In this document: one piece after another, positions 1 through 9,886 of the stretch | Position numbering within the stretch: position 1 is the first letter of the stretch | Layout: each line of letters opens with the position of its first letter | DNA from: Meira nashicola | Taxonomy: Eukaryota; Basidiomycota; Exobasidiomycetes; Exobasidiales; Brachybasidiaceae | Reading direction: 5' to 3' | DNA: 64,000 nt | Assembly: GCA_001600355.1 (NCBI GenBank) | Contig: BCJU01000001.1 | Coordinates: 1,137,178-1,201,177, forward strand | Notes under the pieces: generated by a model | Seen by the model: only the letters and a program-made list of their open reading frames with translations | What the model was told of the DNA's origin: nothing | Database searches by the model: none | Program-made: the position numbers and the translations under genes

Positions 1-1733
1 AACGGTGGTCTGATCAACTGCGAAGCCATCTTTTCGGTGTAAAGATGTGACGAAGCCAATCTGAGGATAGTATTCCGTTGCTACATCGTACATCTCCACA
101 AATTCCATCTCCAAGCCGGTCACGAACCCTTGAGTGATGTTCTCTAGAATTCCAGGAAGATTGGTATATGTCTGACGGTACTTATCCAATTCGGCATCTA
201 GACCGCGTCTTACAATGATTCGTTGTGCAAAACTACTTTCTTGCCAATCAATTATTGCATCAATTGTTTCATGAACGAATGTCAGAACTTCGTGATCAAG
301 TTCTGTGACTACTTTTTCAAAGATTAAAATCGCTTCCTTTGATGGAAAAGCTTGACAAGAAAGTCCAATTTGAATGGCATTTCTACCAAATTCAGTGATA
401 CCCTTCCAAGTATTGACAGTGGCTTTGTCGCTTATCAGTGAGGAACTCAATGCATATATGTTCTTGATCCCCTTAACATACTTGCCTAAACCTTCTATAC
501 TTGATGCAAGGTGTGGTTTGGTAAAAAGCTGAACAGCGTTCAAGCGCGAATTGATCAAATCGATGTTTATACTGGGGAATGTAAGCCACTGGGACATAAT
601 TTGTTTCGCTGGTCTGGAAAGTCCGGCGCTCAACAAAGAAAAGAGTGAAAATCCTTCCTTCGTACGCGCAGAATAGACCGAAGCATGTCTTTCACGGTCA
701 AAGATTCCAAGAGCTCCAGCAGTTTGGCTATCGAGAGTCATCGTATCCGCAATTCCGTATATCTCCAATGCTAGAATGACATTCTCCTTTTCTTGCTCAT
801 TGCTGTTTGTTCGTTGAATATGTGACATGATAGCACCTGCACAAGCACAAGAGAGCGGGCATACATCCAGCAAAGATGACGCCAATTGTGGAGACTGGCT
901 GTCTTTGGTAGTTTGATTAGAATTTTTGTGCACCACAGGAATGTTCAATTCTTGCGTCACATGTTTGCAAAAAAGGGAGTTAAAATCATCATTTGCACGA
1001 ATTTGCAAAGTGTACGGAATCCGAGGTGCTACCGAGAAGTCCAGGTTAGTAATATACTGTGAGCCTTTATTTTACCTGCATATACTCACCCTGTTTCTCC
1101 AAATTATCTTTCAATTCCTTGTCAGATCGTACGTTGAGAATTACAAGTTCTGGGTTATGTTTTTGCAACACTGTAACAAATCATTTGTCATTGTTCTGCA
1201 GCATATATGCTCCTTTGTTACTACTCACGCATTGATACAACATCCAACGAATGTGTACGTGTGCTAAGTTCCTCATCATCGCTTTCTGTCGCATCATTGG
1301 TCAAAGAAGTTTCTTCACTCATATCTGCGTCTGAAATAAAAACCATACGCTCAGCAACTCTATTTGTAGAGACGGGCAAATGCAAGTCTTCCACGAGATT
1401 CATCTTGCAACTTTCCGGATCGTACACCGCGCAGCCCAACATCCCATTATATGCACAAAAAGCCATTACAGATTGAAATCCGGAGTTGATCACATCAGAA
1501 GATGAGACAGGATTGTTAAAACTTTCAGTTGTCCCTTCCTCATTTTGCTGGGCTGAATTTGAAGTGCCGGCACCTTGAATGCTGCTGCGCGGACCTCTTT
1601 TTGAAAATGAACTTGTTGACTGGGAAGTTTGAAATGGGTCACGCCTTGGTGTCTACAGAATAAAGATGATCAGTGAAGGAGAAAAGGAATTGATGAAAAA
1701 CAAAAAGGAACTCACAAAACGTGTTCGAGGCAT
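1..1733 (-). CDS. MSH5: MutS homologue 5 (meiotic MSH5), 5' part, runs off left edge
   Basis: Meiosis-specific MutS-family protein; in other organisms Msh5 pairs with Msh4 and stabilises crossover intermediates. I read four exons on the minus strand: 1733..1716, 1652..1229, 1170..1090 and 1028..1 (continuing outside). All three introns have GTGAGT donors and AG acceptors, are 58-63 nt long, and keep frame. Exon 2 contains GMLGCAVYDPESCKMNLVED, like the Msh5 N-terminal mismatch-recognition-like domain. Exon 4 contains FSLLSAGLSRPAKQIMSQWL and then INSRLNAVQLF, matching the MutS core domain, and later VRRGLDAELDKYRQTYTNLP followed by PQIGFVTSL, which is close to animal MSH5. The ATPase domain lies outside the window. 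The start gives a six-residue first exon (MPRTRF), so the exact start is less certain than the rest. MSH4 is the alternative, but the PQIGF block favours MSH5. Confidence 0.82.
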
Positions 1734-2110
1734 GTTTGCAAATACTTCACAGAAAGCTTATTGTTGTGATGGAAGGTTGGAGCATATAATTGAAACGCTT
1801 CAATCATTCGGAAGATTATAATAAATTATAAATGGCGTGCCCTGGCATCTTAGGCCTGTATGACGTACTCTTTTCAAGTGAATTCCTGCTCAGCTCATTT
1901 CCGCCGGCCAGGCCCCACTAAGATTCCGCTTCTTAATGTTGTGTATAGAACATGTGCATAAATCCGCATTTAAAGAACTGTAAACAGGAAATTACCCGTA
2001 ACAAAATCTTCCCAACCATCACCATCTCCAACCCACCTCTTCAATGATCATCATAGCTAAAGCACTGGCAGCCAAAAGGTGACAATAGCTGAGCTTAATT
2101 TGGTTGGAGG

Positions 2111-2142
2111 CACGTGTACCACCCACCCACTAGCGCTGACTC
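2111..2142 (+). promoter_or_regulatory. E-box and Gcn4/Cpc1-like site upstream of HIS1
   Basis: The 510 bp between the divergent MSH5 and HIS1 starts hold a CACGTG E-box at 2111..2116 and a TGACTC half-palindrome at 2137..2142, about 100 bp before the HIS1 ATG. TGACTC(A) is the core bound by Gcn4/Cpc1 bZIP activators of amino-acid biosynthesis genes, so general amino-acid control of HIS1 is a reasonable inference. Nothing else stands out in the interval. Confidence 0.5.
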
Positions 2143-2243
2143 GAGCCAAGAAAAGGATTTTTGGGAGTTAATCGTACGCGTGCATAAAAGCACTTGCACA
2201 GTGTATCTTTTCAGAAGAAATAAGATCTTCTCGCGTAGAAACG

Positions 2244-3341
2244 ATGACTACAATCGGAGCGGAAGAAGAGGAACAACGTTCATCCATCCTCAGTAGTCCA
2301 TCTACTACCATCACTTCGATTGAGGAAGATCAAGGAAAACTTTTGGAAGAGAAGATCAAAAAGGCCGCAAGAAGTCAAGATATGAGTAATCTATTGCAAC
2401 CGGAGGCCTTGGACGGGCGTATGCTATTCGCAATTCCCAAAAAAGGAAGACTATATGAGAAATGTTTAGAGCTTTTACAAGGTGCAGACATACAGTTTAA
2501 ACGTGCTCATAGACTGGATGTCGCATTAGTACAGAATCATCCCATCGCTTTGGTATTTTTGCCGGCAGCAGATATTCCACGTTTCGTTGGAGAGGGTAAT
2601 GTTGATTTGGGTATCACCGGTCAGGATATGGTAGCCGAAGCAGGTGAGACGGTATCCAAGCTGGTTACAGAAGAGCTTCAACTTGGATTCGGAAAGTGCA
2701 AGCTACAAGTACAGGTACCAGAGAGTAGCACGTCGATTAAAACAGTAGAAGATCTGGTAGGCAAAAAGGTAGCTACTTCGTTCGATTATCTAGCAGGCAA
2801 ATATTTTGCCGAATTGGAAGCTAAATTAGATAAAGGATCTGGCGGCTCCGATCAATCACAGCTACGAACAAAGATTGAATATGTTGGCGGAAGTGTAGAA
2901 GCTGCTTGTGCTTTGGGATTGGCCGATGGAATTGTGGATTTGGTAGAATCGGGAGAAACGATGCGTGCTTGTGGTTTACATGAGATTGGTACATTATTAT
3001 CATCTCAAGCAGTTCTTATCAAATCTGCAGCACCACACGCACGCAGTAATACAGCTTTGATCAACTTGATTACCTCGCGTATACGAGGTGTAATTGCTGC
3101 TTCACGTTATGTTTTGGTGACGTATAATGTCAAGAATGAACAATTGGAAGAAAATCTAAGAATCACACCAGGAAGAAGGGCAGCAACAGTGATGCCTTTG
3201 GACGATAAGTTGTGGAACGCCGTTCAAGCTATGGTTTTGAGAAGTGATGTGGCAGTAACATGTGATAAATTAGAGTCTGCAGGAGCACAAGATATTCTCG
3301 TTATGCAATTGGCAAATTGCCGTATTGAAGGCTCATCGTGA
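2244..3341 (+). CDS. HIS1: ATP phosphoribosyltransferase
   Basis: First enzyme of histidine biosynthesis: joins ATP and PRPP to give phosphoribosyl-ATP; normally feedback-inhibited by histidine. The 365-residue ORF is intronless. The catalytic HisG domain starts around residue 58 (LLFAIPKKGRLYEKCLELL in yeast-like form, here MLFAIPKKGRLYEKC) and includes ALVFLPAADIPRFVGEGNVD and LGITGQDMVAEAG. The C-terminal part (roughly residues 285-365, ending VMQLANCRIEG) is the histidine-binding regulatory domain of the long HisG form. The first ATG at 2244 gives about 46 residues more than yeast His1; Met47 at 2382 (MSNLLQPEALDGR) aligns with the usual start. The extension is acidic and Ser/Thr-rich and does not look like a mitochondrial presequence. 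A TGACTC site lies upstream. Confidence 0.95.
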   Translation: MTTIGAEEEEQRSSILSSPSTTITSIEEDQGKLLEEKIKKAARSQDMSNLLQPEALDGRMLFAIPKKGRLYEKCLELLQGADIQFKRAHRLDVALVQNHPIALVFLPAADIPRFVGEGNVDLGITGQDMVAEAGETVSKLVTEELQLGFGKCKLQVQVPESSTSIKTVEDLVGKKVATSFDYLAGKYFAELEAKLDKGSGGSDQSQLRTKIEYVGGSVEAACALGLADGIVDLVESGETMRACGLHEIGTLLSSQAVLIKSAAPHARSNTALINLITSRIRGVIAASRYVLVTYNVKNEQLEENLRITPGRRAATVMPLDDKLWNAVQAMVLRSDVAVTCDKLESAGAQDILVMQLANCRIEGSS

Positions 3342-3752
3342 AGGAATGATGAATGATGTACTGAAAGATAGTGACGATGTCAACTTATAGAGATAGATGC
3401 AAAATAGTGTGTGTGATAAGCCTGAGAGAACAATTGAAGGTGTAAGAGAATGTTGCATTTAGCCTAGCCATTGTAAGCGTATGCACTTCCTGAACGCGTA
3501 AAGTGTGCATACAAAACTGATAAGTTTATGATCTGATAGGAATATGCATTGAGAAGATCTTCTAGCGCCACAGATAATCGGACATGCAGCAAAGTGGAAA
3601 ATTCTTATTTCACACCATCATCCTCGCTATACTCTCACTTTGTCACAAGAAGGGAACCATAACCTACTCGAAAGTGTTATGATGTCGATGTGATCGCTAA
3701 CCTTACTTATTCAATTCTCGACACTTGTCTACATTTTCAAACCTCTTTCATC
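3342..3752. other. Intergenic, HIS1 3' end and HAP5 5' region
   Basis: Contains no ORF I can support. The last 60 bp before the HAP5 ATG are pyrimidine-rich, as in the other promoters of the window. Confidence 0.5.
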
Positions 3753-4397
3753 ATGTCTGGATCACAACAACAGCGGCCAGAGTCGCCTCCTTACGTGACA
3801 TCCGATATGCATCAAGATATGGAAGCATATCAACGTAATTTCTGGACACGACAAATGGCACGAGTAGAAGAACAAGTGTCTTTACCCGAAGATCAGGCAG
3901 CAGCAGTAGCATCTGCGACGGGAAAACGAACGAACAAAAGACGTGATGATGATGATGATGATGAGGAAGAAGGAGAGGAAGCTGGCGAACAAATGTCAGA
4001 TGCAGCAATAGCTGCTTCAGCAAAAGAATTGATGGAATTATTTAAACCACAAGCAGGTCAATTACCATTAGCAAGAATTAAAAAAGTGATGAAAGCTTCT
4101 GATGATGACGTTAAAATGATTTCTGCAGAAGCTCCGATTTTATTTGCGAGGGCATGTGAAATCTTTATTGCCGATTTAACATGTAGATCATATATGCATG
4201 CAACTGCAAACAAAAGAAGAACAGTTCAAAGATCAGACGTTGTTGCAGCTGTGGCAGGATCAAACCTTTTTGACTTTTTGGTTGATATTGTTCCTAGAAA
4301 TGAAGAAGCAAGTGGATCGGGCGGACGTGCTTCTTCAGCCAAGAAAGAATCGGCCAAAAATACAGATGAAGAGGCTGAAGATGGGATGGAGGAGTGA
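3753..4397 (+). CDS. HAP5: CCAAT-binding factor subunit HAP5 / NF-YC
   Basis: Histone-fold subunit of the heterotrimeric CCAAT-binding transcription factor (HAP2/3/5, NF-Y), which acts in the nucleus and in fungi controls respiration, iron and nitrogen genes. The protein is 214 residues. An acidic D/E run lies around residues 66-80, then the histone fold: [36 protein letters not shown], and [14 protein letters not shown] followed by [10 protein letters not shown], all signatures of NF-YC. The C-terminal tail is Ser/Lys/Glu-rich. I chose the ATG at 3753 (MSGSQQQRP) because its context is good and the in-frame upstream codons from 3690 are hydrophobic and non-conserved. Intronless. Confidence 0.93.
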   Translation: MSGSQQQRPESPPYVTSDMHQDMEAYQRNFWTRQMARVEEQVSLPEDQAAAVASATGKRTNKRRDDDDDDEEEGEEAGEQMSDAAIAASAKELMELFKPQAGQLPLARIKKVMKASDDDVKMISAEAPILFARACEIFIADLTCRSYMHATANKRRTVQRSDVVAAVAGSNLFDFLVDIVPRNEEASGSGGRASSAKKESAKNTDEEAEDGMEE

Positions 4398-5213
4398 GTG
4401 GGGAGTGTATAAATAGACTGTGTATCATAGTAATCAAATTGCAATCTATCTATAAATGCATCATAGTTCCGGCTAAATTCTACTTGTTTATAAGGCATGA
4501 TTGCTCGCCTTCGAAAAGATGACTGGGCGTGATCTTTAACGGAGAGCACGATTTCTTACATGGATAGCAATATTCTTCTTGATATGATTACCTTCCTCTC
4601 TCATGTCATTGGTTTTGTATAAGACAAAGGAATACCATCCGTTGCAACTTCTCTAGTACACGGAAGTCCGGATTCACATCTTCAATAGGACGATCCCTAG
4701 TAAAGTGGAGAGTTTGATGTTAAAAAAAGAATCAGTGCAAATCGGCCTCTCTATACAATCTTGGCGCTAAAATCAGGTAGGGCCGACGCGTTCAGGGGTT
4801 TCGCATTTATTTCTATGAAAAAAGAATGCGTGCGGATGTGGTTGGATGCTGTGCTAATCGGACAAAATAAATAAATGTGCAGTGTTGTTCTATGTAAGTG
4901 ACTTTTGGCTTGTACAATGCACATGGACAGTGTATTACAAGAAAATATCCGATTGACAACCTCGTCTTTTTTTCCTTCTCATTGTTCAATTCTCGAGGCA
5001 GTGCTGAGATTTGAGTAAGATCTTAACAATCATTAATAGGTAACAGCTTTTCACCTTGTTGCCATCATCATTCAATACTTTTGTCTTCAAATCCAAAATT
5101 AAGCAAGACATCAACACATCAAGACGAATCAACTTTCTCGCCCATTGTTCTTCTTCTTTAACGCAGCGATCCCGACTCGACTTTGATAAAAAAACTTTCC
5201 GCACAGATCCATC
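4398..5213. other. Intergenic, promoter of chitin synthase A
   Basis: About 800 bp with no convincing ORF or RNA gene. It has a C/T-rich stretch around 4965-4985 and again just before the chitin synthase ATG. Confidence 0.45.
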
Positions 5214-8200
5214 ATGCCGCCCCGAGAACCTTCTTTTGGAGGTCCATCGGGACATCAATCTTATCCTACATACGATGAAGGCGCTCCATTACAAGACCCA
5301 ATGCCTTTACATCAACCCTTTGATCCTGTACCCGAATATATTTCCAATGGACCAGATTCAGCAGGGCATCAAGAAGACGAATATGCAACATCTCCACCAG
5401 GTGGAATCAGAAGAGTACCTCAAACTGGATATGCCGATCATTATTCTCAATCAGGTCATCCTCTTCCACCTCATTCAAGCATGTCACCCCCACATCGTCA
5501 TATGAGTGGAGGATATGCAAGTAACGCACATTCAAATGATGCACCGCATATACCATATTCAGCATCTTCGCAAATGCCAAGACCAAGACGAGGATCACAG
5601 CAGAGTATGTCACATGCTCATCATGACTCTTATGGCTACCTACCTCCAACCTTGGACAATCCTTTTGGCGGTAGTCAATCTAATCACCATATCTCTTCTT
5701 CTCCTACGCGTGGGGGAAATACATACGATGATTCTCCATACGGAAGATCTTCTTTACCTGGATATGGCGGTGCAGGAGCAATAGAGCATGAAGATGATCA
5801 TGATGGCGCCGAAGGTGATGTTCCTCTTTTGCCGCCTAATGGAGGACATTATGCATATGCACCGGCCTCTGCCTTTGATGAACATGGTCATCACATCGGT
5901 GGTGGTGGTGTAAATGGAGAAGATATCACATACTCTAACGAAACACCAAACGAATACAAACTTGGATCTGATGAAGAGTATATGCCGGGCGGATTTGACC
6001 CTAATTTAATTGAAAGGGGAGAAGTAGGCGGGAATGTACGATACGGACGGATCCCGCAACGCGTCCCAAGACGATACAAGACGTTAAAAAGAGTTGAATT
6101 GTTTCACGGTAATTTGGTATTGGATTGTCCCGTTGCGCCTGCTTTATTGGAAAAGTTGAACGATCGTGAAAGCAGAGAAATGACGCATATGCGTTATAGT
6201 GCAGTCACAAGTGATGCAGATGCTTTCTTGGAAGAACGATACACGGTTCGACAAGTACTTTTCGATCCACCACGTCGAACAGAATTGATGGTCTGTTTGA
6301 CGATGTACAACGAAGATGATGTTTTGTTCGCACGCACTTTGCATGGCGTCTTGAGCAATATCGCATTCTTGTGCAGTCGTAATAGATCACGAACATGGGG
6401 AGCAGATGCATGGAAAAGAGTAGTAGTTGTCATCGTGGCAGATGGACGTATGAAGTGCAATCCTCGTGTCTTGTCAGTTTTGGCAGCTTTGGGTGTTTAT
6501 CAAGAAGGTGTAGCAAAGAATGTTGTGAACGGAAAGCCAGTTCAAATGCACTTATACGAATACACAACTCAATTGAGCGTCGATACAAATCTCAAATTTA
6601 GAGGACGAGAAAAAGGTGTTATGCCAACCCAAATCATCTTTGCATTAAAGGAAAAGAATGCAAAAAAGATCAATTCGCACAGATGGTGTTTCAATGCCTT
6701 CGGTCGAGTCCTTCAACCAAATGTTTGCATCTTGCTCGATGTTGGTACGATGCCAAGAGCTCGCAGTCTTTACCATCTTTGGAAAGCATTTGATATCAAC
6801 TCCAACGTGGCCGGAGCTTGTGGAGAAATTGTGGCTCTGAAGGGAAAAATGTGGTCCGCTTTAATAAATCCATTGGTTGCAGCACAGAATTTCGAATACA
6901 AGATGTCAAACATTCTTGATAAGCCGCTAGAATCTGTGTTTGGATATATCACTGTCTTGCCAGGAGCTTTCTCTGCTTATCGTTATATCGCCCTACAGAA
7001 TGACGCAAAAGGTGAAGGACCATTGGCATCTTACTTTAAAGGTGAAACACTACACGGTGGTAAGAATAACGCGGACATTTTCACCAGTAATATGTATCTT
7101 GCCGAAGATCGTATTTTATGTTGGGAATTATGCTCAAAGAGAGATGCTGCATGGATTCTGCATTATGTCAAAAGTGCACAAGCAGTTACAGATGTTCCTG
7201 ATACGGTGCCTGAATTGATTTCTCAACGTCGTCGTTGGTTGAACGGATCCTTCTTTGCAGGTTTACACTCAATCGTACATTTTGGTTATATTTACAGATC
7301 TTCTCATTCGTTTGGAAGAAAGTTTGCATTGCATTTCGAAATGTTTTATCAATTGGTCAATTTGTTGTTTACTTGGTTCGGTATCGCAAACTACTTTTTG
7401 GCTTTCACTATTCTCACGCAGTCGTTGGGCGAATTGGTTCATCAGCTCAAGGTGCCTAATTTGATCTTGGAATATATTTACTTGGCCTTAATCGTATTCA
7501 TCTTCCTACTCTCGATGGGAAACAGACCAGCAGGTGCAAAATTCGGATACACACTCACAATGATTATCCTTGGTCTGTTGACATGCTACATGACGTTTGC
7601 GGCAATTTACCTTGCCATCAAGAGTATCATTCAATCTCAACAATCTTCTGATAGTACAGAGGCTCTTTTGACAAATTATACCTTTATTGCAGTGGTCATT
7701 TCAGTTGCGGCAACGTTTGGTGTATATCTGATTGCAAGTATTTTATTCTTGGAACCTTGGCACATGTTCACATCTTTGATTCAATATTACCTCATGGCAC
7801 CTTCATTCGTTTCAGTTTTTGGTGTTTATTCGATGTGTAACGTTCACGATGTTAGTTGGGGTACAAAAGGATCCGATAAAGTTCAAACTGATTTGGGTGT
7901 CGTTGGTGGAAAGGATGGTCAAGTTGAAATCACATTGCCAACCGAGCCAAAAGATATTGATGAAGCATATCATGATGCAGTTCATGTTCTAGCAAACAAG
8001 CCTCCCAAAGAGGAAAAGAAGGTTGATCTGGATCAAGCGCAACAGGATTATTATGCTGCCATTCGTACGAATGTTGTGTTAATCTGGGTTTTGACCAATG
8101 CAGCATTGGCGGTCGCAATTCTTTCGGTAAAGAGTAATAAAGTTCGTATTGTGTACATGGGATTCATTTTATATTCCGTCGCAGTTTTAGCCGCTATTCG

Positions 8201-8252
8201 CCTTATCGGATCGATAACATATCTCATCAAACGATTGTTTGCCGGAGAATAA
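5214..8252 (+). CDS. Chitin synthase A (division 1, GT2 family)
   Basis: Integral plasma-membrane enzyme polymerising UDP-GlcNAc into cell-wall chitin. 1012 residues, no intron. Residues 1-270 are a low-complexity Pro/Ser/His/Gly-rich cytoplasmic tail. The chitin synthase N-terminal domain begins near [20 protein letters not shown] (about 283). The GT2 catalytic core follows, with Asp509 in LLDVGT, the acceptor motif EDRILCWE (Glu631-Asp632) and the product-binding QRRRWLNGS (Gln671-Trp675). About seven membrane segments fill residues 690-1010. The single catalytic domain and the [15 protein letters not shown] block place it in division 1 (classes I-III); I do not assign a class. Chitin synthase B at 47-50 kb is an obvious paralogue. 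LDVGT replaces the LDAGT seen in B, a conservative change. Confidence 0.95.
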   Translation: MPPREPSFGGPSGHQSYPTYDEGAPLQDPMPLHQPFDPVPEYISNGPDSAGHQEDEYATSPPGGIRRVPQTGYADHYSQSGHPLPPHSSMSPPHRHMSGGYASNAHSNDAPHIPYSASSQMPRPRRGSQQSMSHAHHDSYGYLPPTLDNPFGGSQSNHHISSSPTRGGNTYDDSPYGRSSLPGYGGAGAIEHEDDHDGAEGDVPLLPPNGGHYAYAPASAFDEHGHHIGGGGVNGEDITYSNETPNEYKLGSDEEYMPGGFDPNLIERGEVGGNVRYGRIPQRVPRRYKTLKRVELFHGNLVLDCPVAPALLEKLNDRESREMTHMRYSAVTSDADAFLEERYTVRQVLFDPPRRTELMVCLTMYNEDDVLFARTLHGVLSNIAFLCSRNRSRTWGADAWKRVVVVIVADGRMKCNPRVLSVLAALGVYQEGVAKNVVNGKPVQMHLYEYTTQLSVDTNLKFRGREKGVMPTQIIFALKEKNAKKINSHRWCFNAFGRVLQPNVCILLDVGTMPRARSLYHLWKAFDINSNVAGACGEIVALKGKMWSALINPLVAAQNFEYKMSNILDKPLESVFGYITVLPGAFSAYRYIALQNDAKGEGPLASYFKGETLHGGKNNADIFTSNMYLAEDRILCWELCSKRDAAWILHYVKSAQAVTDVPDTVPELISQRRRWLNGSFFAGLHSIVHFGYIYRSSHSFGRKFALHFEMFYQLVNLLFTWFGIANYFLAFTILTQSLGELVHQLKVPNLILEYIYLALIVFIFLLSMGNRPAGAKFGYTLTMIILGLLTCYMTFAAIYLAIKSIIQSQQSSDSTEALLTNYTFIAVVISVAATFGVYLIASILFLEPWHMFTSLIQYYLMAPSFVSVFGVYSMCNVHDVSWGTKGSDKVQTDLGVVGGKDGQVEITLPTEPKDIDEAYHDAVHVLANKPPKEEKKVDLDQAQQDYYAAIRTNVVLIWVLTNAALAVAILSVKSNKVRIVYMGFILYSVAVLAAIRLIGSITYLIKRLFAGE

Positions 8253-8398
8253 ATATACTCTATACAGCACTTTCTTGTAATGCTCGATATCATTATCATA
8301 TATTGAAAATGTCGCATTTTTACGAATCAGTGTGTGCATCTATCATCCTATCAGTGACGTGACCTGGAAGCATTTTTTTTTCTGAAAATTATCAAATC

Positions 8399-8864
8399 TC
8401 AATGAAGCATCCTCAGATTATCATTGGCGAAACCCTTTGTCAAAATTCCACGGGCATGTTCGTCTTTTAGTTGTTGAAGCTTTACTCTTTTATCCGTCTT
8501 GAAGATTTTTTGAAATCCATTCGGTTTTGAAGATTTGATCCTTTTATCTAAATTTGATATTTCTGCATGTACGATTGCAACATCTTGCTTTAATGTACTT
8601 GCATGAGTACGTAGTTGTGACCATCTATGAGGAGGTTGCATATATTTATGGATACTTGGTGATGTTTGAACGTGATTTTCTATTTTTCCATCAACAATAT
8701 CAAACGGGACAAACAATACATTGATGAGGCTTTAAAGCAGCTCGAGATTGTTGATTCACAATTGATGTTGAAGTTGACGCAATGCTAGTTTGATCAGGAT
8801 TATGTGCGCACCAAATAGTTGAAGTTAAAGCTAAAGCTAAAGCTAAGAAAAGAAAGATTTTCAT
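8399..8864 (-). pseudogene. Small secreted protein, probably frameshifted; paralogue of the 9235 gene
   Basis: An ATG at 8864 opens a clear signal peptide (MKIFLFLALALALTS) followed by about 30 polar residues, then a stop. The next frame from about 8729 reads on to 8399 and matches the divergent neighbour: PFDIVDGKIENHV against PFDLSPVGMQIEKHV, and RWSQLRTHASTLKQ against RWNKLQGKAAEVKK. A one-base indel near 8716-8730 would explain the break, because the polar linker is then about the same length in both copies. The alternative is an 82-nt intron (8811..8730, GTGCGC donor, AAAG acceptor) that restores frame, but it puts hydrophobic residues just after the signal peptide and lacks a pyrimidine tract. 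Function unknown. Confidence 0.55.
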
Positions 8865-9234
8865 ACTTCTATAAATGCTAATTATAAGAAGATATATGGG
8901 AGGAGTAAAGAAAAAAGAAAGAAAAACCTTGTTTTAATTGCTAGAAAGTCTCGTTTGTTGTTGTTGTGTTGTGCTGTATATGCCCCGAAACATAATATGC
9001 TTTTAGGTAAATTTATTTGCCTAGAACTTATAAACTATTAGAAAGAGGCACTGCAAAATTTACGTACACAAAATATTATAGACAACGCTTGCTTTGATAT
9101 TTATGAAAGTACACACAAATGTGTCCCTGTCTCAACCTTTGCGTAATTTGTCTAATGATCGCAACATCTATTTAACTATTGAACATTCGTAACCTTTCTA
9201 CACTACATACACATAAGAAAAAGGCCAGATAAAA
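8865..9234. promoter_or_regulatory. Shared promoter of a divergent secreted-paralogue pair
   Basis: 370 bp lie between the two divergent ATGs. It is AT-rich with no ORF. A head-to-head arrangement like this usually means both genes share regulatory sites, but I see no specific motif. Confidence 0.4.
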
Positions 9235-9705
9235 ATGTATAAAATCAACGTAATCTTATGGTTTGCTTTTGTAATTATAGTTAATGTCTGGTCGATAGAC
9301 AACATCAATGAAGGCAAGCTTTCTGAAGCTGATATTACACGACCTGAATTATCAATTCATGATCCAGTACCACGTCCTTTTGACTTATCACCTGTTGGCA
9401 TGCAAATTGAAAAACATGTTTATTCAACAGGAATGGAAGAACATTTAAGACCAGATCTTCGTTGGAATAAACTTCAAGGAAAAGCTGCTGAAGTGAAAAA
9501 GCTTATTAAGAAGCCTGAATCAAAATATCAGAAAAAAGCCGCTAAAGCAGTCTTAGATCAAGTTCATTCCGATATGAAAATTTATAAGGATCATAAACTC
9601 CTTCCTGCTCAAATCACAGATAAGATGATTGACAAACATGGTAAACGTTCTAAGCCTTTATTGAAAAAGATCATCCAAAAAGTCACAAATAAAAATTCAG
9701 CATAA
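9235..9705 (+). CDS. Small secreted Lys-rich protein, unknown family
   Basis: 156 residues, intronless. A hydrophobic N-terminus (residues 5-20) reads as a signal peptide, with cleavage likely near WSID. The mature part is polar and becomes Lys-rich toward the C-terminus, with no cysteines. It is paralogous to the disrupted copy on the opposite strand (shared PFD, IE-HV and RW blocks). I do not recognise the family, and no catalytic motif is visible. An effector-like or cell-wall-associated role is only a guess from secretion and size. Confidence 0.7.
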   Translation: MYKINVILWFAFVIIVNVWSIDNINEGKLSEADITRPELSIHDPVPRPFDLSPVGMQIEKHVYSTGMEEHLRPDLRWNKLQGKAAEVKKLIKKPESKYQKKAAKAVLDQVHSDMKIYKDHKLLPAQITDKMIDKHGKRSKPLLKKIIQKVTNKNSA

Positions 9706-9886
9706 CTGCAACTGGCTGTACCTTTCACTTTTCCATTTTCGTTCATTTTCAATGTATCTCTTTGTTCCCTTTTCCTAGATCATCTCGTTACTGACTCAAT
9801 GTATCTTTTTAATCAATCACAATCGAACTTCCCTCTTTAAGGCTGTGTGTTAATGTCCTTTTTGATAGTATACATCATCATCAAAT

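Noticed and set aside
8399..8716. Stand-alone 105-codon gene on the minus strand
   Set aside because: The frame begins at a TTG with no ATG; homology with the 9235 gene shows it is the body of a larger disrupted gene.
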